Shown here: piece after piece, positions 20,005 through 30,000 of the stretch | How positions within the stretch are numbered: position 1 is the stretch's first letter | How the letters are laid out: each line of letters opens with the position of its first letter | Assembly: GCA_002104895.1 (NCBI GenBank) | Contig: MCFG01000384.1 | Coordinates: 1-30,000, forward strand | Direction of reading: 5' to 3' | DNA: 30,000 nt | Source: Anaeromyces robustus | Taxonomy: Eukaryota > Neocallimastigomycota > Neocallimastigomycetes > Neocallimastigales > Neocallimastigaceae | Translations under genes and position numbers: made by a program | Notes under the pieces: generated by a model | Databases searched by the model: none | The model's input: only the letters and a program-made list of their open reading frames with translations | Told to the model about the DNA's origin: nothing

Positions 20005-22980
20005 TTATTTTTTTCTTTTAAAATAATTGATTAATTGGCTCTGTAATACATCATTATTATGAATCATTCGCTTATATTTTAAATTATCATCTGTTAATAA
20101 ATAAAAAATAAATAAATAAATAAATATTAGTTTTATTGTTTAAAACAAAATAAATAAATAAATAAAATAAAATAAAATTAAAAATAAAATTAAAATTAAA
20201 AATAAAATAAAATAAATTTTAAATTAAATAATTACCAATTAAAGATTTTAATATTACTATAGTTTCAACACAACTCTCTTCAATTAATAACAAATTTTCT
20301 AATTGTTGATTTCTTTCTTCTATAAGTTTTTTTATTGTTTCTACATGATTTTTCATATGATCAATGATTTTTTTACTTTTATTAGTTTCTTTTTTATTTC
20401 TTTTTCTTTTAACCTCTGAATTTTCAACATTTGATTCAGAATCTGTCTCAAAAAACTTTCCATCACTATTATTATTTGAATGTTCACTATTATCACTACT
20501 TTCACTTTCATCATTATTATCTTCTTCTTCTTCTTCTTCTTCTTCATCATCATCATCTTCATTTTCATCTTCATCTTCATCTTCATCATCTTTTTCATTA
20601 TGTCTTTTATGTCTTGTTCTATATTCATGCTTATGTTTGTCTTTTGAATTTTTATTTCTATATTTATTATTAGTCAATTTTTTATTTTCACGACTATTTT
20701 TCATATCATTTTCTTTATCATTAATATATTTTGTAATATCATTATAATTTTCTAAATTACTTGGTATAAATTTAACATTATTAGATCCATTTCCATAATA
20801 AGTGATCCTTGTTTTTTTGTTAGAACTTCGTAATACTCTTTCTCCATTTACTGATTCATTATCTGAATTAGTTGCATTAAGCATATCAATTTCTAATTCT
20901 TTAAGAAGTCTATTTTTACGAATATCTTCATTCTTATTTTTATGAATAGTATTATTATTATCCCCTTCATCAGAAGAAGAATCACTATTATCATCTGAAC
21001 TTGAATCACTAGAAATCTTTTTATTTGTAGATTTTGCTCTTTTTTTTCTTTGAAAATCTTGATCTGATAATTGACTAAATTCAACAGAAGATGATGAACG
21101 AGTCATATATTTATGATTATGTTCATTTATAATAATAGGGGATACAGATCGTGTTAAATAATGATGTTTTCTTGTTTTTAATTCATTTATTATAGGAGAC
21201 ACGGATCGCGTTAAATAAGGATGATTCCGTTTTGGGGATTTATCTAAATTTTCTGGAGATTTAAGTCTTCTTGAGTAACGATTTTTTTGTTTTATCGTTT
21301 CGTTTGAAATTTCTACTGATGATGATCGTGATGATCTTGTATAATAATGATGTTCTTGTTGTAATTGTTTTTTTGACTAATCAAAATATATTGTAATATG
21401 TATATATATATATTAATATAATAATAAAATTAATAAATAAATAACAGTAATAATAAAATAAAATAAAATAAAATAAAATAAATATAAATAAATAAAAGTA
21501 ATAAAAAAAAAATAAAATAAAATAAATTAATTTATGAACAAATAAATAAATGATATTAAAAGCACTTTTAGTATAATATTGTAATTATTACCTTATTATC
21601 TACAGTCTCAGATGATTTTGATGACCGTAATGTCATTGATGATGAACTTTCATTTGATTTTGAAGACGGTTTACGATTACTTGATTTATTTATTTCCTCT
21701 TTTTGTTGAGATCTTAATGTCATTGAAAAAGTTCTATTCCTTGTTGGTGAACTATTTACACTTGTTGATTTGTTATCAACTTTTGGGGAAGAAGCATTAG
21801 AAGTTGACCTTAAATTATAATGATTCTTATTTTCTTCAACCTTTATTAATTTATTACTTTTATTTGAAGAATTACTATCAATAGATATTACTGAACTACT
21901 GCGTCTTAAATTATATCTCTTACTTGGAGAATTTTCCTCTTCACTTTCAAAAGAACTGCTATCAATATTCATACTAATGCTTTGTTTTCTTTTAACTAAT
22001 AAGTAATTCTTCATTTCTTTTTTTGTAGGAGTGTTAAATAAACTAATATTATTGACTTCGTTATTTATTAATAAATTATTATGGTCTTTAATAGAATCAT
22101 TAAATATTAGAGGATGAGAAATATCTGATATATCTTCTTCATTTAATAAATTCATTATTTTCTGCTTTAATTCATCTTGAATTTCATTTTTAATACCTAA
22201 TAAATTAATATATAAAATTTTTATAAGCAGTATAATTTGTTGACGTTCAGATAAGGAAAATGTTTGATATGAATTTCTCTGATTTAAAATTCTTTTTATA
22301 TCACTTATTGATAATGTATTCTGATTTAAATATAAAGAAAATAGTTCATATAAATTATTAAACATTATTTGATATTCTATATATTGGAAATATGCATATT
22401 TTAAACATAATTCTATAATATCTAATTGCTTTGGAAGATTAATATTACTTTTATTGTTACATTTCTTATATAACTTTAAAAAATGATACAATGAAATTGG
22501 TTTGGTATGGTATTTCAAAATTGCTAATAGACATAAAATATATACATGATAGAAATTTCTATCTTTAAATGGTATAAAAAGAGAAGGATAATATTCTTTT
22601 GAAGCATTATTATTATTCTCAAAAATTACATTCTCTGGATATTCTTTTATATATTGACTTAATTTATTACTTAATTCTGAACTAATTATTGTTAATTCAG
22701 AAACTTGATGACTATACGTATGGAAAATAATTGGATCTATAATTTCAACAAATTTAATATATCGTTCATAAAAAGTACTATTATTATTATATTTAATTAG
22801 TAAACTAATGTTTTTCGACAAGTTCAATGGATTTTTCTTTAAATATTGAATTTCTTCCTCATGAATTTTACTTTCTAGTTTTATTTTTTTTTTATCATTA
22901 TTATTATCTATATTTTCTTCAATATTCAGTAAATGTTTAATTTCGTTATAATTTTCTTTTTCAATTGTATTATTATTCAT
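20005..22980 (-). CDS. probable nuclear protein with repeated LRS motifs (871 aa), unrecognised
   Basis: Three hand-built exons on the minus strand: 22980-21592, 21376-20236 and 20090-20005, with frame kept across both GT-AG introns. I do not recognise the family. Residues about 40-295 are a helical, Leu/Ile/Tyr-rich domain. A long Ser/Asn/Lys-rich, probably disordered region follows, with about nine copies of a short motif, hydrophobic-x-[LT]-R-S: YNLRRS (355), YNLRST (388), MTLRSQ (419), MTLRSS (449), YYTRSS (474), YLTRSV (517, 536), YMTRSS (553) and VLRSS (about 644). Then come a basic stretch and an acidic run of Asp/Glu (about 725-760). The last 75 residues look like a coiled coil ending in YFKRKK. 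Basic and acidic low-complexity blocks suggest a nuclear or chromatin protein; this is inference. The first two exons look like separate genes unless the introns are removed. Confidence 0.75.
20521..20590. repeat. coding TTC/ATC microsatellite
   Basis: Trinucleotide run that encodes the Asp/Glu tract on the minus strand in the 871-residue protein. It also opens misleading frames on both strands (Ser, His, Leu, Met or Lys runs). Confidence 0.85.
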
Positions 22981-25821
22981 TCTTGCTGATTAAACAAAAA
23001 TAAAACAAAACAAAACATGAAAAAAAATTTTTAATATAAAATAAATAAATATGTAAAAATATAAATTGATTTTTTCACGTCACTACCAAATATGATTTCT
23101 TATTATAATTATAGATATATTTATTATTAAATTACATATTTTTTAATTTATATATATTTAAAAGTTTAATATTGTTATCAAATAATAAAATAAAAAATAT
23201 AAAGATATTAAATGAAAACAAAATATTGAAACATTTGTTATCTTATTCTCTTATTTATATTATTATTTTGTTCAATTTTCATTACATAATTTTAAGATGA
23301 ATAGAAATCTATTTTAAATTAATTATTAAACTAATAATATATATAATTATATTTTTATATAAATATAAATAGAATTTAAAAATTAATTATTATTTTAATA
23401 TTTTAATATGTTTTATTTTCATTAATCATTTTGTTTTAATCCTTAGTAAATATATTCTATTTATATTTATATTTAATATATAATTCTGTTAAATAATTAG
23501 AATGGAATTTTGTGTAACATATATATTAAACAAAATTTTAAAATAATTTAATATATACATTAATTATTACTACAATAATTAATAATTAATGTATTTTATT
23601 TATTTATTGATTGATTTATTTATTTATCCATTTATTTATTTATTTATTTATTTATAATCTAACCTTTATAAAATATAATATGATTAGGATGTTATATTAT
23701 AAATACAATAATTAATAATATATTTAAATGATAATTATTTTTTTTCATATATATAATAAATATTTAATTTTTTTTTCTAAACAACAAATTGAATTTTATT
23801 CTTTTTTTTTGTTTTGTTTTGATATAACATTTATTTTTACATATAGTAAAAGTAGAAATTACAAATATCAGTATATTAATAAACAATTTAATATATATAT
23901 TATAAACTCTATTATTTAAAAATTTTTATAATTAAATTGTAAAAGATAAATCATACATATATATAAATTCTAAGAACTAAAAAATAATTAATATAAGTGG
24001 ATAACAAAAGAATATAAATAAATATTAATGAATATGTAAATAAATAAATAAATAAATAATAAAATTTATTAATCATCAATTATTATAATTAATAATAATA
24101 ATAATAATAATAAAAATACAATAATTAATATGTTTGATACCATATAAAGTTTTAATATTACATTTATTATAAAAACAATAAAATGTATTTATATATAATG
24201 TATTACATTATCTATAAATACATTATAATTAATAAAAATTTTTAATCATTAAAAATTTATAGGTTATATGTATAATACATCAAACTAAAAAAAAGTAAAA
24301 GTAATAAAAATATTATAAATATAATTAGAGCCTTAACGAATTTTATTTCAGTAATCTTTTAATTAATTTCATGAGAAAAAACAAATATTATTTAAATAAA
24401 TATTATTTAATAAATTATCGAAACTTTGTTAATATTATAATAATATTATTATTTAAAAAGAATTAACCCTAAATAAAAATGAATTTAATAAGAATTCTAT
24501 TATATTACAATTATTACTTAATAGTATTTATTACATTTCAAATATTATTATTATATAATAATTAATATATATTATAAAGTGTATAAATAAAATTAAGAAA
24601 ATAATTTAAAAAATTTTAAAAAAAATCATATACTTTTAAATAGAATTTACATAAATAAGGTTTACATTTTATATATATATATATATATATTTTATTTAGT
24701 CATTAAAAATTCTAATATAAAAATATCAAAAATGAAATTTCGATTATAAACTATTTGATATAATTTTATTATTAAAAATTATATTTTGAAGCTGCTATAT
24801 AATAAAAGAGAAATCAGTTAAAAACTTTATTAATATATTTCATTTTCATTTTTTTCTTGTTAACTTTATCTTCAATATTTTAAAATTTATATATATTTTT
24901 AATTTTTAGGTTCTTTTGATAAAAATTAAAATAGTTTTTTTTTTATATTTTTTTTACTGTAGAAAATTATTAGTAATTTTTAAATTTTTTAATTAGTTTA
25001 TTTAAATAATTTAATAATATATTCAATTATATATTTTGTAAAATAATCAATGTATATTGATGTATTATAATCTTTATTATAATTTTAAATTTACATTATT
25101 ATTTTTTCATATACAATCTAATACAGAAATTAATTTATTAATAATATTATAATTTAATAATATATTATATATTAAATATTATATAATGTAATTTTTTTTA
25201 TTTTCCATTTTTTTTTTCTTTTTTAATTTGTTTTAATATTTTTATTTATTTTTATATTACAAATTTATTTGTAATTGTTTCGTCATATTTATCATTTGAT
25301 TTACAGATTTTAAATCAAAAATAAATAATATTGTATTAAAAGATTTAATAGAATTTTAATTTTATTTTAGATTATTTATAACTATAACTAAACGTTGAAA
25401 GTAATAAATAGCACCTTTTTTATTTGATATTAAAAATATTTCAATATTTTTATTAGATATTATAAAATAAGATATAACTTGATGTAAACAAAAGATAAGA
25501 TAATAAAATGATATAATAGAAATAATAAATAACGAAACGAACTTGAATAAATATATATATATATTCGACTTTTTTTTTTCTTTATCAAAATATTTCATAA
25601 TATTAACATAAACAAAGAAATAAAAAATAAACAAATTAACAATTATTCGAATAAATAATAAATGAATAAATAAAAAATTATAAATAACAATATATATATA
25701 TATATATAAAAGAAATAATATATATGTGGATGAATATATAAATAAAGCATAAATATAATAAAATAAAAAGTAGAGATTACGTTTATAATGTAATAAAAAA
25801 CATAATAACAGGACAATTTAT

Positions 25822-25822
25822 A

Positions 25823-25885
<63 letters not shown>

Positions 25886-25934
25886 ATGAATAATAAATAA
25901 ATAAATAAATAAATAAATAATAAATAAATATATA
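25822..25934. repeat. (AAAT)n microsatellite, interrupted
   Basis: Long AAAT tetranucleotide run with two small breaks. The minus strand reads as repeated LFIY and has no coding signal. Confidence 0.92.
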
Positions 25935-26299
25935 AATAAATAAGCCATTTAATAGTAATCCATATTGATCTTTTGTTTATTTCAAAAAGGAGATAAAAAT
26001 AGTATATATAATAATAAATATTCATATATATAAACAAACTAAATTTTATATTCATATTAATCAATGTAAAAAAAATATTTTAAAAAATATATTTGATAAA
26101 CAAAAACAAATAAAAAAAAGAAAATCAATAATAAAGAGTAAAAAAAATAAAACAAAATACAATAAATGAAATAAAAAATAAAATAAACAAAAAAAAAAAA
26201 TTAAAAATAAAAATAAAAAAAAATATTTTTTATTTTTAATCTGAAAATAATGAAAATATAAAATTTTTGGAATATAAAATATTATCATTATATATAAAT

Positions 26300-26521
26300 A
26301 ATAAGAAAAAAGTATAAAATAATAATAAAAAAGAAAGGTCTATTAATAAGAAAAAAGTATAAAATGATAATAAAAAAGAAAGGTCTATTAATAAGAAAAA
26401 AGTATAAAATGATAATAAAAAAGAAAAATATATTAATAAAAAAAGTATATAATAATAATAAAAAAGAAAAGTATATTAATAAGAAAAATTATATAATAAT
26501 AATAAAAAAGAAAAGCATATT
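26300..26521. repeat. 45-bp tandem repeat, five units
   Basis: Units at 26300-26344, 26345-26389, 26390-26434, 26435-26477 and 26478-26521 (45, 45, 45, 43 and 44 bp). The first three are nearly identical; the last two have drifted. It ends about 215 bp upstream of the SDR start, so it may lie in or near that promoter. A Lys/Ile-rich frame through it is a by-product of the 45-bp period. Confidence 0.92.
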
Positions 26522-26735
26522 AAATATTTTTATCAGCATAAGATAGGAATTTATTTATATTTATATAATAATTATTAATAACAATGAATAACAATATAAA
26601 TAATTATCATAGTGATGTATTATCATTGTTTACATTAATGACTTTAAACTTTGATTAATTTAATTTTGTTGAACATAATAATTAAAAATTGATTATTCTT
26701 TTTTAATTAACATTTTTATTATATATTAATAAAAG

Positions 26736-27020
26736 ATGGTAAAGGTTCTTGTCCTTGGTGGTGTTGGTTTTATTGGAAGAAATTTATGTGCATACTTAAT
26801 CGAAAATGATTTAGTAGACCAAGTTACTGTTGCTGATAAAGTTTTACCAGCAACTGCTTATTTAAATGACAGACATAAGAAGGCTTTCGATAGTCCAAAA
26901 CTTACTTTTAAACAAGCTAATTTAACTAATGCAGGTATGTATTTTTTTTAGAAAAATTTTTTTAACTTAATAAATAATCAATAAATATTATATATACAAA
27001 GATACCAACAAACAAACACA

Positions 27021-27052
<32 letters not shown>

Positions 27053-28874
27053 AAATTAATAAACAAACAAATAAATAAATAAATAAATAAATAATAAATT
27101 AATAAACTAATTTATATATAAAAAGCTGCTGTTGAAAAGATTTTCACTTGTGATGATGGTTCAGAATATGATTATGTTTTTAACTTAGCTGCTGAAACTA
27201 AATATGGTCAATCTGAAGGTGTATGTATTTAATTATAATTATATTAGATTATAGAAGATATTTGAAAATAAATATTTATTTATTCTTTTTTTATAATGTA
27301 ATTATTATTTTTAAAAAATTAAAAAATAGGTTTACAATGAAAAAGTTTTAGGTCTTTCTGTTACTTGTGGTAAAGAAGCAGCAAAAAGAAATATTAAAGC
27401 TTTTGTTGAATTAAGTACTGCTCAAATTTATGATGGTGATAAGGTATATAAAATAAATATGTATATTAAAAAAAAAAAAAACTGTTGATATCTAATTAAT
27501 TGTGTATAATAGAAACCAAGTAAAGAAGATGGTAAAACTAAACCATGGACTTTAATCGCTAAATATAAGTTGAAGGCTGAAGAAGAATTAATGAAGATAC
27601 CAGGGTATTATATTATATTTACAAAATAAATATATATTTTTTAAATATTAAATAAATGAATAAATCAATAAATAAATAAGTACTTATTATAATTCATTAT
27701 GATATATAAATAGATTAAATCTTGTTATTTTAAGACCAGCTGTTGTTTATGGTCCAGGTGATATTTTAGGAATTAGTAAGTTTTTTAATAATTTTAATTT
27801 TATTATATTTATCTTTATGTATATATTTGTCTTGTTTAAAAATTAATAAATATAAATTAATAAAAATACTTTATAAAAATAATTATTATTTTATTTATAG
27901 CTCCACGTTTAATTATTGGTGCTGTATACCGTCAATTAAATGAAGAAATGACATTCTTATGGACTAAAGACTTAAAATTAAACACTGTTCATGTTTCAGA
28001 TGTTGTAAGTATATTTATATATTGTTTTATTATATTGTATAGTATATGATTTAATATAATAACTATATGAATTATATATTAATCTTAATAAATAAAAAAA
28101 TAAAAGGTTCGTGCTATTTGGCATGTATCTGCTACTGTTGAAGAAAAGGGTGGTCGTACAAAACCAATTACTTCACCAGAAATTTATAATTTAGCTGATA
28201 AAGAGGATACAAGTAATTATTTAGTTAAAATTTTTTTAATAGTAATACTAATTATATTTGGTTATTGTTATTAATATATTAATTAATATAATTGTATATC
28301 AAATGTAAATATTTAAATATTATTTAAATAGACCAAGAAACCATCAATGTTTTCATTAGACAAATCTTTGGTATTAAAACCGGTTTCCAAGGTGCTCTTA
28401 TTAGTAATTTCGCTAAGGTAAATAAATAAAATTTCGATTACATTAATAATATATTTAAGTATTTAAATTAATATATTTGGTTTATAATAATTTATAGTTA
28501 AATATGGAATCTGTAACTGAAGATGTTAATGATAAACATCTTCAACCATGGTCAGAACTTTGTAAAAACAGTGGTGTTACAAATACTCCACTTACTCCAT
28601 ATTTAGATAAAGAATTATTAAAGGATAATGCTTTAAGTGTTGATGGAACAAAGGTAAGTCTAGAATTATTATAGATATGTTTAAATATATAATATAAATT
28701 ATTTATAATTAATAAAATATATATTTTATTTTATTTTTTATTGATAAATTACAGATTGAAAGAGAATTAGGTTTTACTTATAATGTTCCAAATGTTACTT
28801 TAGAAAAAGTAAGAGAAGTTATTGATGACTTTGTAAATCTTGGTATATGGCCAAAGGGTACTACCGTTAACTAA
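26736..28874 (+). CDS. extended SDR, NAD-dependent epimerase/dehydratase-like protein (377 aa)
   Basis: Ten hand-built exons: 26736-26934, 27126-27220, 27330-27443, 27513-27604, 27714-27775, 27901-28004, 28107-28212, 28332-28417, 28498-28653 and 28755-28874; all joins are GT-AG and in frame. It begins with a Rossmann fold: strand VKVLVLGG, then glycine motif GGVGFIG (residues 8-14). NLAAETKYGQ fits the NAxxT-like region, ELSTAQIY (125-132) fits the active-site Ser/Thr strand, and ILRPAVVYGPGD (about 172-183) is the usual extended-SDR strand. In place of YxxxK it has IAKYK (151-155): the Lys is present, the Tyr position is Ile. There is no signal peptide, so it is probably cytosolic. The substrate cannot be told. 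It may be an atypical SDR that binds NAD(P) without the normal redox step. The first intron holds AAAT runs. Confidence 0.85.
27016..27100. repeat. AAAT runs in the first SDR intron
   Basis: Two blocks of AAAT repeats separated by a related AT-rich piece, wholly inside intron 26935-27125. Confidence 0.8.
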
Positions 28875-30000
28875 ATAGAATAAACAAATTTCTATTTGTT
28901 TATTTTATAATAGAATATATCTAAAAATAACAATAATTATAAAAAATTAAAAAATAAAATCAAAACAGTAATAAGTATTATGAAAAGATAAAAATAATAA
29001 TCATAATAATCATAATAATCATAATAAGCATAATAATAATAGTAATAATAATAAAATAAAGTAAAATAAAATAAATAAATAAATAAAAAAAAAAAAAAAA
29101 AAAAAAAAAAAATCGGGATCATATCAATCGATCTTGATAATTTTTAAATCACATTTACAAATAAATTAAAAAAAAAAAAAAAAGAATTTTTTTATATATA
29201 GTTTATTTATAAATAATATGTTTAATATAAAAGGGTAGAATTAATACTTTTATATATCAATGTTAACAGAAAATATATATATTTATATATATATATAATG
29301 AAATATTTTAAACAATATATGACAACAAAATCAACAAAATTATTTATATTTTTTTAAAAATAAATATAATACAGAAATAAATAATAAAATAAACAAAAAT
29401 AAATAAATAACATAAAAATAAAATATAATAAAATAAAATAATTATAATAAAATAATATAATTTGTAATAAAACAATATATAAAAAAAAACTTTTTAAAAA
29501 AAATAATAAAAAAATATAAAAAAATTAAAAAATAATAATAAAAAAAATTAAAAAAAAATATTTTTAAATATTAAAATAAAACAGATTATTTAAATTATTT
29601 ATATTAAAATGAAAACTCTTTAATATATATAATTTAAAAAAAAAAAAAAAAAAAAAAACTCTTTAATATCTTTAATATAAATAGTTTTTTTTAATATATA
29701 TTTTTTTATTTAATATATTATTATTATTATTATTTTCAGTTTCGGTTTTTAATTATTGTAAATTTTCATAACAAAAATTTTCTAAAATTTTCTAAACTTT
29801 GTAATACATATATTTTTTTTCCTAATTTATAAATGAAATTTATGGAAGTATAAAATATGAATCATACAACATACATAATAATAAACTAATTAAATAATTT
29901 TAATTATTTATTAATTAATTATTAATTAATTTATATATTTATACTTTTTTTAAGTAAATGAATAAAAAAAAAAAAAAAAACAAAGAAATTATTTAATTTA
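28875..30000. other. 3' AT-rich spacer
   Basis: 1.1 kb after the SDR stop to the window edge. It includes an ATAATC-type repeat (about 28994-29055), a poly-A run (29085-29112) and more A-runs near 29637-29658 and 29965-29980. No gene is seen. Confidence 0.65.

Larger units (their letters stand above)
22981..26735. other. large divergent intergenic spacer, 3.75 kb
   Basis: Largest gap in the window. Apart from AAAT runs, an (AT)n run near 24671-24690 and the 45-bp tandem repeat, it is featureless AT-rich sequence. Short frames at 23728-23919, 25362-25634, 25643-26064 and 26061-26288 have Phe/Ile/Tyr/Leu-rich products expected from AT-rich DNA and are not called. No inverted-end element or tRNA could be seen. 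Confidence 0.65.

Noticed and set aside
20353-20747. Ser/Leu/His-rich and Met/Lys-rich frames over the acidic tract
   Set aside because: Shadows of the TTC/ATC microsatellite that encodes Asp/Glu in the real minus-strand gene.
25362-26288. Overlapping minus-strand frames rich in Phe, Ile, Tyr and Leu
   Set aside because: Composition is that of random AT-rich sequence and AAAT repeats; no domain, start context or splice structure supports a gene.
26364-26546. Lys/Ile-rich 60-residue frame
   Set aside because: It follows the 45-bp tandem repeat (15-residue period) and has no other coding sign.
28937-29122. Minus-strand frame with Phe and Tyr runs
   Set aside because: Produced by a poly-A tract and ATAATC-type simple repeats.

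Overview
This window is eukaryotic nuclear DNA. It is extremely AT-rich, with long poly-A/T and AAAT/ATT tracts, short GT-AG introns and large non-coding gaps. The best match is an anaerobic gut fungus (Neocallimastigomycota, relatives of Piromyces, Neocallimastix and Anaeromyces). The main reason is a secreted GH5 mannanase that ends in two fungal-type dockerins, the modules that attach enzymes to the cellulosome of these fungi. The genus cannot be told from the sequence.

Layout. 1-1182 (-): four exons of a DUF1749 alpha/beta hydrolase whose 3' end lies off the left edge. 1183-3444: AT-rich spacer. 3445-10494 (+): an intronless gene for a 2349-residue secreted protein, about 80% of which is about 110 copies of a 17-residue repeat (consensus EPIDDLAMYRNKGQTNK). 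It has a 12-cysteine N-terminal region and an acidic tail, and I do not recognise it. 10495-11772: a convergent 3' spacer with a pure (ATT)n run of about 58 copies and (TTTA)n runs. 11773-13800 (-): COG8, a Golgi tethering-complex subunit, intronless. 13801-16244: a divergent spacer that holds a 1.1-kb non-autonomous DNA transposon (14088-15202) with inverted ends and a 9-bp target duplication, which looks Mutator-like. 16245-19504 (+): the mannanase, 13 exons and 571 residues. 20005-22980 (-): an unrecognised, probably nuclear, 871-residue protein in three exons, with a repeated x-x-[LT]-R-S motif. 22981-26735: a 3.75-kb spacer with AAAT runs and a 45-bp tandem repeat. 26736-28874 (+): a 377-residue extended SDR (NAD-binding epimerase/dehydratase-like) protein in ten exons. 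28875-30000: AT-rich spacer.

The genes do not form a pathway. They are ordinary eukaryotic neighbours, alternately divergent and convergent. The two secreted products (repeat protein and mannanase) belong to the outside of the cell, COG8 to the Golgi, and the 871-residue protein probably to the nucleus. Exon boundaries were worked out by hand from GT/AG sites and reading-frame continuity, without transcript data. The most novel items are the giant DDLAMY repeat protein, the small transposon, and the LRS-motif protein.
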